Shown here: positions 1-13,900 of the stretch, in pieces
Numbering within the stretch: position 1 is the stretch's first letter
Layout: every line of letters begins with the position of its first letter
Assembly (NCBI GenBank): GCA_916610825.1
Contig: OU744452.1
Location: 4,065,543-4,129,542 of the forward strand
Direction of reading: 5' to 3'
Source of the DNA: Haliclystus octoradiatus
Lineage: Eukaryota > Cnidaria > Staurozoa > Stauromedusae > Haliclystidae
DNA length: 64,000 bases
Notes under the pieces: model-generated
Database searches by the model: none
What the model was told of the DNA's origin: nothing
Seen by the model: the letters and a program-made list of their open reading frames with translations, nothing else
Program-made: the position numbers and the translations under genes

Positions 1-187
<187 letters not shown>

Positions 188-231
188 GGTGCTACAGTAC
201 CTTTTAAAATTGGCACATCCCTCCCCGTACA

Positions 232-901
232 TCAGTCATATGGAAATTCACCCAAGAAACATTGCATCAGATTATAAACGAATGAATTCATAAAGTAACT
301 GGATACAAATCTATCAGTTGGACTCTTACTTGATTTTAGAAGCCTCCAAAAGTCATCTCGTTGTTGATCTTTCATAGTCGTTTTGAATTCATTAAGTAAG
401 TCATTGAACACTGATGCTTGATTGAGCTAGAAATAATAACAACAGCAACACATGCTATTCGTTACATTCGTTATTGTAAACTGTTCCCTCTTGGTGGGGT
501 TTGAGACTGGGGCTTGCTGTAGTTACTCATGTCGTATTCATTTAGTTCATTGTATTCATTGTTAGCAATAACGTGCATACCTTTACCTGTTGTGCTGACA
601 AGTAGAACGATTTACCGTCACAATGGAGGACGTATAGCAAACAGGCTAACTTTCAAACGTCTTCTCGAGAATCACTTACTTAAAATAACATAAGTTAGTT
701 CCATCAAAACATTTTCAAAATGGATACAAATTTGAGAATGCATTGCTCCATAGACATGATAGATAACAAAACAAACCTGTTAAATACAATCATATTTAGT
801 TGCTTTAAAAGTAGCTCGAAATAATCCGGCTCATCTATTCTTTTATTTTCTAACAACAATATTGGGTCAGAACACTGCTTTTCCCGCCACTTTGGGAGCA
901 T
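232..901 (-). CDS. XRCC5: XRCC5 C-terminal helical domain, last three exons
   Basis: The exon ending near 777-788 encodes LLLENKRIDEPDYFELLLKQ, comparable to human RVLVKQKKASFEEASNQL; its 5' border lies between about 850 and 900 and is unresolved. Exon 587-649 encodes LLYVLHCDGKSFYLSAQQ and ends at a clear CAG|GTAAAG donor. The last exon, 232-426, encodes VFNDLLNEFKTTMKDQQ then DDFWRLL, matching human RFNNFLKALQEKVE and NHFWEIV. It stops after GEFPYD. The human tail ending DVDDLLDMI, which binds DNA-PKcs, is not present; either it is lost or a GGGTGAAT donor upstream of the stop leads to an exon left of the window. Confidence 0.85.
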
Positions 902-1936
902 GTGTCAGCCATTATGGATCCCCATAGGTGCTACGTTTTAAGCCCGTTTTCGAACGCCATCAGCAGTCTATATCTATTATGTCTATGCATTGCTCACTAC
1001 TTCGATAGTTTGAGCACTCTGGTATGACACAGATGATTTTTTCACATGGTGAATTTTTCACCATATTGACTAACGGATCTTGACTTAGTTAGAGCATGCT
1101 AAGTCAGTCCCTTGTTCACTGAGCAGTACTGATGACGGCTAATGACCAGAAACTAAGTGCTCGTCTGCTGCTATATAAATATTTATTATTCAGTCTTGTT
1201 AAAAAAAGATTCTTAGCTTATTCAAGTCCTGAATAAATTATGTTGATGATGATAATGATGATGTTTGCATCATTCAAAATATGAAAACAATGCAAAGTAT
1301 TTTTCAAGCACCAAAGCAGGACAGTTGTTACTATTTAACAAAATTAACAAGCTGAGTTATCTGACAATTATCATAGATGCAAAAGTAACTGTTACCTTGA
1401 TACAATGCTGTTTAAATGATATGATGATAGACAATGCTTTGGTATATAATTCATCAAGAAATGATCCATTGATTATCTTACGGATGCGATTACATAACTG
1501 TCCACACACTAAAAAACATCATATTGTTATATCATAAAGGTGTACAGTGAAACCTGTTTATAAAAGCTATTTATAATATCTACACAAACTGACCACTATA
1601 GACAGGTGGGCTTTATATACAGGGTTGACCTTACAATCCATGATCAAGTATGTAATTTTTTTAAATCTATTCGTAAATTGGCTCCTTCTTATTTGAGTGA
1701 CCTAATATCAATTAAAGAACTATCATCTTATTCACTACGATCGAATAATGATGGACTATTGCTAGATTACCCAAGTGCAGTAGCTACGTGCTCAACGCAA
1801 GGAGGTAGATCCTTCAAATATGCATCTCCATCGTTGTGGAAAAATCTACCGCCCAATTTACGAAACATAACTTCCCTTGACATTTTAAAACTCAAAAAAA
1901 AACCTATCTTTTCAAAACAGCTTTTAATGTATAGAG

Positions 1937-1979
<43 letters not shown>

Positions 1980-4900
1980 GTTATTATTATATCATTGTTG
2001 TTATTATTGTTATTGTTATTATTATATATTTATTTTAATCATTTTATTTATTGATATTTTTGTAAAGCGCTTTTGATCAGCAAATGTAAAATGCGCTATA
2101 TAAATTATAAAATTTTTATTATTATTAATCCTCCTATATTCGTGACGTCACGAGAAGAAAGCTGAGTCGAATTGTACATTTGCCTTGGAATTTTAAAATC
2201 AAGCCAAAGCTCCGAGGAAAAAATTGATATCCAGAAATTTATATTTCTCTTCTTGAAATTAAAAGAATGGATGCGTAACATCCTTTTCTTAAATAATCAT
2301 GGATTCTTATTTTTAAAAAACATTTCTTATTTTCTTACGTGTGTTGTTTACTATGGCAAACTGACTAGGAAGTGGGAAAGGAAAAGAAATGTGTCTTACC
2401 TATAATTTGAAGACTTTCGTTAAAAAAAGAAGAAGAAAAAAGCCGTGAACGCGAAGAAAGAAATGAAACAAAGAAAGATTTATTGACTAAATGCTTACTA
2501 CGCTTCACATGCGATTTAAAAGAGCAGATTATTGAATTTATGATGACATTTTTAGATTGTTGTTAACTTTCATAAGGAGGAATGGTTTAGTTATTTGAAA
2601 TTTTAGCGGCTGATTTTTTTTATGTTTTGGTTTGGTAGTTCATTGAGAGCTTTCCTTTCTATGCCAGGAATTTAGTTTTTATGCCTATAGCTAGGAATTT
2701 GCAAAAATTGTTCATTAGAGGATGAGAGGATGAAATAATTAAATTAAATTATGGTATTATATGTTTCCACAATTAATAACTCAGTAAAAGTTAGGCAAAT
2801 TGTTTTTGAATAGTTAATTTGTGCAAAATATCTCGATACACATTAAACGTGTTTGTTTACTGGCTTGGATATTTCTCCTGCAAGCCATTTGATTTATTTT
2901 GAACAACTGAGAAACTGCATCAGTAACTCAATGCAATTGTATATGACTCTATAAATATTCGCTGTATTTGCTTTTCATTACTTGCTAGTGAATGACGTGT
3001 TTAAATAATTATCGGTTGTTTAGTATTTTCATAAATTTCTTGAAATCGACGGGGTCAAGCTCGGTTATGGGGAAATGGAGTTATTGGCATTAACCAATCA
3101 AATTGCAAAAATGAATCGTAGCAGATCCTTCTTATGTTCTAATAATGCTTATTGCACACTTCGAAAGTGGTCATTATAGATGAGTGGTTACAACGCTATG
3201 AAAGATTTCAAGAGCTTATAAACAGTACATGAACAGTTAACGAAAAGTCAGGAAGAGTTCATAAACGTGAAATTGCCAAAACTTTCATAAGTACTTCATG
3301 AACAATTCACGGTAAATTCAAGTTCACAAACTCATAAACATTTTCACATGAGTTTCACCTGGGCATGTAATTAAGCAGGTTTAACTGTAATATTTTCAAT
3401 TAAAGTTGTCGTCTTGTATACACGTATTGTTTGGCATTGGTACTTGGATGGTGGTCTTCATTTGTTTTGACCCGTAATCGATAGGACCTAATCTGTCACC
3501 GCCACCAAACAAGCACCAGTCACACTGCTAAGCCAGTGGAAACTCCTAGATACTTACCACCTTAAGTCTCTATAGGATGTGGGAGGGAGGGAAAATAATG
3601 CCCGGCAATGTGGCTCGAGTCTAGCCACGTATTAACGAATACTGAATATTTGGCCGTTCGTTGCCCGAAAAAGTAACCGATGATTGCCAAATCAATCGAA
3701 TGGATGTGAACTTCTTCCCATTTCACCATCTCTACGCCCTTTTTCGATCACACCTTGTCACCTGACAATCATGAGGTCTAAACCAGTCTCGATCGGTTTG
3801 TATCTTAATTCGGCTGATTCCAACCGAGGTTGGTTTTTCTCCAAGTCCATATATCGTCACTACTCATTTGACATAGAGTCTATTTGTAGACAATCCTAAA
3901 CCCTAATCTCAATTAAATATTCAGTTCATTGTCAATAAGATATCATATCAACATAATGGTTTGATTCTCACATTCGGTTGTATTTGTAGTACTAGATCGA
4001 TTGATTAGCATTTCAAAATCATCAAGGGGGTCTATTGCACCGACCTAAGAGAAAAAAAACATAGCTGATATGAGCTGGGAGCAGATACATGAAGTTTCAA
4101 AAACAATTATGAATGATACAAATTAATAAGCTTTTTGAAAATATTTACTCTAAACATCTAGTAAAATGTAATCCTAAGTGACAACCCCCCCATTTAATGG
4201 GTGCATAATCTTCACATCTACAGACAAGGATTTCGTAAACATAACATAGAGGTCTATTCTTGTAATGCATACATTTATATGATTTTGAAAATTGTGATTT
4301 GCAATCAGATATAAAAAAAGTAAAATGTATAAGTCGTATCAAGATAATATAATCAGAATTAAATCGTGCAACTCAAATTTGCGTTTTTAAGAGTTTTAAA
4401 AAATTTATCATATTGTCTTACAAATTGTCTTAACCTTGTTTTCAATATTCTCCAATGGTAATGATTTACGCAAATAATACGTTTCAACATTTCGAGCTGG
4501 TCAAAACATATCAGAACCGGGTTAGCTAGGCCACCCGAAATGCAATTTGTTTGAATTATTTCATCAGTATGTCTTAAAAGTTATATTGGTTGTTATATTT
4601 AGTTGATATTGGCCGAAGAAACTGTTTTCAGATTTGAATCGTTCAATGTTTGAACATGTTAGTTACAGTTTAGAACTATAACCTTTTTAAAACTTGTGAA
4701 AAGGCAAATTTGAGTTGCACTATCTTACTTCTCATTACATTATTTTGGTAGTATATATGCAACCGAGAGTGAATTCCACAATTCCACACACAACATTTTT
4801 CTAGTCCATTTGCTATGTGATATTACATAACAATAATTTGCATGGCACAACCTCTGTAAAAAATTCATGAGTTCATAAACAGTTAATGAACATTTTGTTC

Positions 4901-7900
4901 TGGGTTTATGAACAGTTCATAAACATTTTCTTCTGGGTTTATGAACAGTTCATGAACATTTTCTTCTTGGTTCATAAACAGTTCATGAACATTTTCTGCT
5001 GGGATTATCAACAGTTCATGAACATTTTCTTCTGGGTTCAAAAACAGTTCATGAACATTTTCTGCTGGGAATATCAACAGTTCATGAACATTTTCTTCTG
5101 GGTTTATGAACAGTTCAAGAACATTTTCTTCTGGGTTTATCAACAGTTCATGAACATTTTCTTCTGGGTTTATCAACAGCTCATGAACATTTTCTTCTGA
5201 GTTCATAAACAGTTCATGAACATTTTCTTCTGGGTTCATAAACAGTTCATGAACATCTTCTGCTGGGAATATCAACAGTTCATGAACATTTTCTTCTGGG
5301 TTCATAAACAGTTCATGAACATTTTTTTCTGGGTTTATGAACAGTTCATGAACATTTTCTTCTGGTTTATCAACAGTTCATGAACATTTTCTTCTGGGTT
5401 CATAAACAGTTCATGAATATTTTCTTCTAGGTTCATAAACAGCTCATGAACATTTTCTTCTGAGTTCATAAACAGTTCATGAACATTTTCTTCTGGGTTC
5501 ATAAACAGTTCATGAACATTTTCTGCTGGGAATATCAACAGCTCATGAACATTTTCTTCTGGGTTCATAAACAGTTCATGAACATTTTTTTCTGGGTTTA
5601 TGAACAGTTCATGAACATTTTCTTCTGGTTTATCAACATTTCATGAACATTTTCTTCTGGGTTCATAAACAGTTCATGAATATTTTCTTCTAGGTTCATA
5701 AACAGCTCATGAACATTTTCTTCTGAGTTCATAAACAGTTCATGAACATTTTCTTCTGGGTTCATAAACAGTTCATGAACATTTTCTGCTGGGAATATCA
5801 ACAGTTCATGAACATTTTCTTCTGGGTTCATAAACAGTTCATGAACATTTTCTTCTGAGTTTATCAACAGTTCATGAACATTTTCTTCTGGGTTCATAAA
5901 CAGTTCATGAACATTTTCTTCTGGGTTTATCAACAGTTCATGAACATTTTCTTCTGGGTTCATAAACAGTTCATGAACATTTTCTGCTGGGATTATCAAC
6001 AGTTCATGAACATTTTTTTCTAGGTTCATAAACAGTTCAAGAACATTTTCTTCTGGGTTCATAAACAGTTCATGAACATTTTCTTCTGAGTTTATCAACA
6101 GTTCATGAACATTTTCTTCTGGGTTCATAAACAGTTCATGAACATTTTCTTCTGGGTTTATCAACAGCTCATGAACATTTTCTTCTGGGTTTATCAACAG
6201 TTCATGAACATTTTCTTCTGGGTTCATACCACCTCATGATCATTTTCTTCTGGGTTTATGAACAGTTCATGAACATTTTCTTCTGGGTTCATAAACAGTT
6301 CAAGAACATTTTCTTCTGGGTTTATCAACAGTTCATGAACATTTTCTTCTGGGTTCATAAACAGTTCATGAACATTTTCTGCTGGGATTATCAACAGTTC
6401 ATGAACATTTTTTTCTAGGTTCATAAACAGTTCAAGAACATTTTCTTCTGGGTTCATAAACAGTTCATGAACATTTTCTTCTGAGTTTATCAACAGTTCA
6501 TGAACATTTTCTTCTGGGTTCATAAACAGTTCATGAACATTTTCTTCTGGGTTTATCAACAGCTCATGAACATTTTCTTCTGGGTTTATCAACAGTTCAT
6601 GAACATTTTCTTCTGGGTTCATACCACCTCATGATCATTTTCTTCTGGGTTTATGAACAGTTCATGAACATTTTCTTCTGGGTTCATAAACAGTTCAAGA
6701 ACATTTTCTTCTGGGTTCATACCACTTCATGATCATTTTCTTCTGGGTTTATGAACAGTTCATGAACATTTTCTTCTGGGTTCATAAACAGAACATTTTC
6801 TTCTGGGTTTATCAACAGTTCATGAACATTTTCTTCTGGGTTTATCAACAGTTCATGAACATTTTCTTCTGGGTTCATAAACAGTTCATGAACATTTTCT
6901 TCTAGGTTTATAAACAGCTCATGAACATTTTCTTCTGAGTTCATAAACAGTTCATGAACATTTTCTTCTGGGTTCATAAACAGTTCATGAACATCTTCTG
7001 CTGGGAATATCAACAGTTCATGAACATTTTCTTCTGGGTTCATAAACAGTTCATGAACATTTTTTTCTGGGTTTATGAACAGTTCATGAACATTTTCTTC
7101 TGGTTTATCAACAGTTCATGAACATTTTCTTCTGGGTTTATCAACAGTTCATGAACATTTTCTTCTGGGTTCATACCACTTCATGATCATTTTCTTCTGG
7201 GTTTATAAACAGTTCATGAACATTTTTTTCTGGGTTCATAAACAGTTCAAAAACATTTTCTTCTGGGTTTATCAACAGTTCATGAACATTTTCTTCTGGG
7301 TTCATAAACAGTTCAAGAACATTTTCTTCTGGGTTTATCAACAGTTCATGAACATTTTCTTCTGGGTTCATAAACAGTTCATGAACATTTTCTTCTGGGT
7401 TTATCAACAGTTCATGAACATTTTCTTCTGGGTTCATAAACAATTCATGAACATTTTCTTCTGGGTTCATACCACTTCATGATCAATTTCTTCTGGGTTT
7501 ATGAACAGTTCATGAACATTTTCTTCTGGGTTCATACCACTTCATGATCAATTTCTTCTGGGTTTATGAACAGTTCATGAACATTTTCTTCTGGGTTCAT
7601 AAACAGTTCAAGAACATTTTCTTCTAGGTTTATCAACAGTTCATGAACATTTTCTTCGGGGTTCATAAACAGTAGACTGGTCCAAAAAAAACTTAGTTTT
7701 GAAATGTGAAATGCACAATCCAATTTATTTGTCAGAGGGATCTAAAAATAAGATTGCCAAATTTTATTTTCAAATTCCACCAGGAAGTGGGGTACCAAGG
7801 CCCCTCTAAATTAATAGGTAAAGTGAATGGGGAAAACACTAATTATTTTCGAATGGCACTATTTCATCTTTACAATAGACATTTCACTGATTTTTTTAGA

Positions 7901-10900
7901 TGGTTATAAAGGTTACATTCTGAAAAATTCTGTTTGAATAATTAAAATGTTCAAAACCTAACATATCCTATTCAAATGACTAGTTCTACACGATGCATAA
8001 AAAAGCGTGGCTTCCGCTGAGATAATCGTTTATTTTGACAAGTGTGAGGTTTGAATCTGTCATCGTTGAGAATATCATAGCATACGTGCGAAATACTTTT
8101 GTGGTCATCCCTGATAAGTTTACGCATGGTTTATGTAAAAATAGACTTGAAGCGATGACATTTACTCTGTGGGCATCGAGATGCATTTTGTGGTTTGATT
8201 TGGTGTGCCTTCCTTTCGTGACATGTTCGTTTGTACAGTTATATGTCATAACTAAAGTAGAAAATAGACAATTAGACATAGCATGATTTTCTTAGCTTTT
8301 AATCGACGAATAAAACCTTGGCCAATATTTTGTGATTCTGTGGTACAATCAAATATAATTAGATTTTATTTCCGCATGTCTACAATTTTTTGCAAGATTT
8401 TAGGTAAAGTCATGTTAAAGTTTTATGAGGATAAATGTGAAACTAAACAAAAACACAGCAAGTTATAATGGCTCAACAATGAAACTCGGGAAATCCGAAG
8501 TTTATGTTCTAGAGTCTAGACTCGCAACTTTTAGGCAATCCCAGGACATTGACTCCAACATTTTTGTCGATTGTCCATATTTCTTTAGAAATAATAAGAT
8601 GGTTTTGTGGTATGCGTAATTTCAAAACAATAGTTTATATGAATAATTTTAAGTAATTCGAATTCGAAGTGATCAAATTAGGCTGATTTCTTTTGTTTGT
8701 TCAAGTCAACACATTAACATGAATTAATGTCGAAACACATGCGATCAGTATGAAATAAATAAAGCGACTACGTCTCGCCGGAAAACACACAGAAACAAAC
8801 AGTTTGCTGTAACCCATAAGAGCAGTCAAAAACTTTTGAGTCAATAATAATGTTTTATATATATAAAATAGATGGTATGTATATATATAATCCCAACTTT
8901 TGTGGAATGTTTAAGGGTGGCGAATCCAGAGACATAAACTTCGAGTTTTTCTGAGTGTTGATTGTTGTGGCAATATATTAAATTTCATTTATTTTGTTTT
9001 GTGAAATCTTTTAAATCAATTATCTGAAATCTTGCATACATATGTAGATTGACAGGCAAAACATAAATCACTTGATTTGTTTGATTGTAGCACAATACAT
9101 TCAAAAGCATTCCACAATTTTCTTCTAAACATTATGTAAATATCAGCAACCATTGAAATTTCGACCTAGGTTATTAAGGCTAATAACTTTTCTACAGCGT
9201 AGCGACTGAAAATGTCGCTTTTCCAAATATATTTTCTCGCTTCAGTGCAGTCTTTCAAACTCATAAAATCAAATCTTTCATACCAATTCCTGATTTCAAT
9301 TGTCTCTATAATAATAAAATCATGCTATGTCAAATTGTCTATTGTCTACTTTAGTTACGACATATAACTGTACAAACGAACATGTCACGAAAGGAAGGCA
9401 CACAAAATCAAAACCATAAAATGCATCTCGATGCCCACAGAGTAAATGTCATCGCTTCAAGTCTATTTTTACATAAACCATGTGTAAACTTATCAGGGAT
9501 GACCACAAAAGTATTTCGCACCTATGTATGATATTCTCAACGATGACAGATTCAAACCTCGCACTTGTCAAAATAAACAATTATCTCAGCGGAAGCCACG
9601 CTTTTTTACTCATCGTGTAGAACTAGTCATTTGCATAGGATGTAATAGGTTTTGAACATTTTAATTATTCAAACTGAATTTTTCAGAATGTAACCTTTAT
9701 AACCATCTAAAAAAATCTGTGAAATGTCTATTGTAAAGATGACATTGTGCCATTCGAAAATTATTAGTGTTTTCCCTATTCACTTTACCTATTAATTTAG
9801 AGGGGCCTTGGTACCCCACTTCCTGGTGGAATTTGAAAATAAATTTTTGGCAATCTTATTTTTAGACCCCTCTGACAAATAAATTGGATTGTGCGTTTCA
9901 CATTTCAAAACTAAGCTTTTTTTGGACCAGTCTAATAAACAGTTCATGAACATTTTCTTCTGGGTTCATAAACAGTTCATGAACATTTTCTTCTTGGTTG
10001 ATCAACAGTACATGAACATTTTCTTCTGGGTTCATAAACAGTTCATGAACATTTTCTTCTGGGTTCATAAACAGTTCATGAACATTTTCTTCTGGGTTCA
10101 TAAACAGTTCATGAACAATTTCTTCTGGGTTCACAAACAGCTCATGAACATTTTCTTTTGGGTTCATAAACGGTTTTGAACATTTTCGTCTTGGTTCATA
10201 ATTTTTTCAAAAGGGACTTAGGAAATGTAGTGGTTTTATGGAATACTTATTTATTTTATATTGATGTACTTTCAAGGGTTATTTACTTATAGTTAGACAC
10301 AAAGATAGACTTTTGTAAAAACGTTTTACACAAATGTCTTTAGGCCTATTATCATATTATTATTAGTGTGAAATACCTCAGTTATCTGTTGCCGCGTTAA
10401 ATCAGTTAAAGTAAGCACGTCATTGTTTGCTTGGTTACCATCACCATCTAATCTTGCTTTCTTCAATGATGGTGCTTCATTGCCAATACTATTAACACAA
10501 AGTTCAGATGCTTTTTAACAATTGAAATTGATTATATTCAAGATTGTTGGCTGTGGAAAAATAAATTATATCCAAACCTTTTATTTATATTATAAACATT
10601 CTTGTTCTTCTTTTGTTCTATTTCTGTCAACGTATAGTTTTCCTAAGAAAAATGAAATTCCGTAATTTAATCTACTTATCGGTACCGTAAAACAATATTT
10701 TTAGCTTATCGGATTTTTGAATAAATGATTATGATTATGATGACTGTATTGTTATGCTAATGTGTATTAACAAAACTATCGGCCTTTATTTTATTGATTA
10801 GATTTGACTCCGTATGGAAATCTCTACAAGAGAGGATGTTTTACGCTCATAACAGTATCTAAAAATTGCAGTGGAAGTGACAACAATGGAAAGACTGGTG

Positions 10901-13900
10901 AAAAGACATTGACACATGACACTTTCATATATTCTACTATTGATTTGAGTGCTGTCACTTTATCTAAATGTCAAAGCCGGCGTATCTGTATGTATGTATG
11001 TATGTATGTATGTCCAGAGCAGTTTTCTCTGCCAATTGTAGCCGGACAGCTTTACAAAACATATCATTAAAATCAGTATCATCCAAATATGGTTATGACA
11101 GCCTTCGTTATTTAGATTTTACTTTCTGTTTACTTTATCGAATTAAAATAATCTTTCTCCTGTGATTTAGCTTTGCGTTGCGACAACAAAGCAAATTTGA
11201 CTTCCCACCCAATTTTCACACGCATGATTACAATTTTGTAGCTTTTACTTTTGATATCAAATTTAACCGGTTGTCGCGCCATTCAAAAACACATTTATTA
11301 TTGTTTACCTAAATTAGTTCTGAGAATCATATTTATCGACACGCTTTTTCTGTTGAAATAAATTTGGCTTGGTGTTTTGTTTTGAATAGCTAAAATACCT
11401 TTCTAACAATTTAGTTATCGTAAAACTAAATCATCCCAAACTAACCCAGCAATGCAGGGGACTCATTGCTAGTATAATTGATAAAATTAGGATTGATGGA
11501 GTAACCTAATCAGTCATGTGACAAAGTTTCAGCTTATCAGGTTTATTCTGAATAAATTATATGATAATTGATGTACGGATTGTCTTGCAAGAAGGTGTTC
11601 TTCACTTGCTTTGTCTCTTTGTGTCTTGACCCTTCAATACTACACATTTGAGCAAACTTACACCACTAAGCTAACAACTAACAATTGTATCAAATTATAG
11701 TTTATCAATTTAATAATAATTTATATATTATCATTATTACCATGCTCATGAAGTCACAATAAGTTAATTTCAATAGTTGTGAGAAATAAATTTTAATGGT
11801 AACATTTTAATTATAAAACAACATATTTCTATAACGACCTTTATGTGATGTAACTCAAGGTGGTCACACGCTCTTAGGTCATGCTTTCAATTTTTATTGT
11901 TACGATCAGCCAATTGTATTCTTTGAATCACATGACATTGCAAAAATACATTAATTAACAACCAAACTACAGAAGATCAAAATTGTTGTCGAAATGAAAG
12001 AACACTACAGATTTACCTTATTATATTATGGCTGAAATTAAACGCAAGAAAACTCTCTCTTTAGCTGATAAGCTCAACTGCATAAAACTTTCTTACAAAG
12101 CTAAATTATGGCAAAAAGCTATTGCTGAGAAATATAAAATTAGCTTGAGTCAAGTATGTTGGATCCTGAAAAACAACGCTACACTTCTAAACCAAGCAGA
12201 TAACTGTTTACCATTTAAATTATATATCATTATCTATTTCATTTGATTTTAATGACTAATGTAAAGGTTTTAAATAATAGATCTACTTTATATAACTTTG
12301 CTTCTATTGTTATGTTCAAAATCGGATGCAAAATCGCTTTGCACTTAAGCGGGTTTCACTGTAGGTTTCACATTATAGGTTAAGATAAAACACAGCATTA
12401 TCAACTTTGAAATGAATCAGTAGTCGACATCATTGAAACATTTATGCCATACATTGTTCCAAAGAAAACATAGGGACTGCCCCTCAAACATTCTCATCCA
12501 TTGTTACTTATGGAAAGAGATATATACTATTAACTAGCAATGAGTGTTGGTCCATAATGGACCTTGTGTGATAAAACTTTCAGATCGCTAATAATTAAAC
12601 AATTGACTAAAATGACTATCACTGTATAATACGGAGAGTGAACTTTGGTTTAGAACATGAAAAACAATACGCATTGAAACGATTTACAATTACTCTAGAT
12701 ATCTTAATCATTTCCTTCATAAAAATTCAATTCATTTCACATCAATTGAGTCGATTGAAATGTATAGAGGTCACCGGTCAAATTAATACATTTAACGTAG
12801 CTATATCTACACGGAAAAACTTTATTTGATGTGCTGAATGGAAGTCAAAACACATTAATTATTACAAATTACAATAATCAATCAACTTTCGAAATCTGAA
12901 ATCATAACAAATAAACACTTCAAATCCAATCCGATCCGAAGACCTCACATATCAACCCGAATCCGACACAATACGATCGGATTCCGCTCGGTTTGGATTC
13001 ACAAATCTTTATTGCAATATATTTATAACATTTGATAATGTTATCATATGATAGTATATGTGCCTATATATTTTTGATCTTAACAATCTCAGCAAGGAGG
13101 CCTGTGATTTTCATTGCAGTCTATCAAAATACTAAGAGTTAGTTGAAAATAGAATTCTATAACTAAAAACAAGACGTGCAAAATAAGCCTCATAGTGCTT
13201 CTTGTTATCAAATTTTCAAGAATGGGAGGATCAACATTCTTTTAAAATGAAATAAAATCCTATTATAAATCGCTATACTAATTCTATATTGATATTATGT
13301 TACATCTTGTTGTCAATATTTCTACGCGCTATTTATAATACCTTACAGATGTAGAATGAAAGAAAAGACGATTATGAATAAATTGTTTTTTTTTATAGAA
13401 AAACAGAAACACTCATTTTGCCAGATTCGTGGTATGAATATTTATTCAGAATTTATTGAAACGGACACGATGATTTATAGAGTGGACATGTTTAGTGCAG
13501 CTTCAAAGATATATAAATACCATAGCCGATGATAATAATTAAATGCTCATGTTATGATGTATGATGAAAAGGACTTACTTTATAGAAAATGAATCTACTT
13601 TACCATGCATTTGATCGCGATATGAAATGATATTTCTTTGTCAGAATTATCTCGAATAAAAGACTATTTATATTTTATTCTTATCGGGTTTACATTCTGT
13701 TTCGATAAAATATGGTTGTTAACTTATTATTGACTACTGTATTAACTCAGAGAACCTGCAATTATGTTTATAAATGTTGTTCGGAGATTATGCCGCTCGT
13801 ATAGTTTTATTTGGATCTCATTTGGAAAATGGTAAGTTGTATTTTAATAAATAATGTTTGCTATGATCGATTATTATATGCAACTTTTTTCGCTTTTTAT

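Larger units (their letters stand above)
4851..10215. mobile_element. Minisatellite-expanded inverted-repeat element (TTCATGAAC family)
   Basis: The left end CCTCTGTAAAAAATTCATGA and the reverse complement of the right end, CCCTTTTGAAAAAATTATGA, are imperfect inverted repeats. The left end also matches the 39758 MITE (CCCCTGCGAAAAAAATTCAT). Between them lies a 33-bp repeat array, interrupted by a hAT-like element at 7673-9934. I infer one MITE whose internal TTCATGAAC segment amplified about eightyfold. It lies in an XRCC5 intron. Confidence 0.6.

Noticed and set aside
3893-3910. Telomere-like repeat
   Set aside because: A single CCTAAACCCTAATC occurrence, not an array.
4883-7670. CRISPR-like array or repeat-protein gene
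   Set aside because: Units are directly abutting 33-mers with no unique spacers and the context is a eukaryotic intron. Open frames follow from unit length divisible by three.
7986-8286. Overlapping open frames on both strands
   Set aside because: They lie in the terminal inverted repeat of the hAT-like element and recur in mirror form at 9330-9620.
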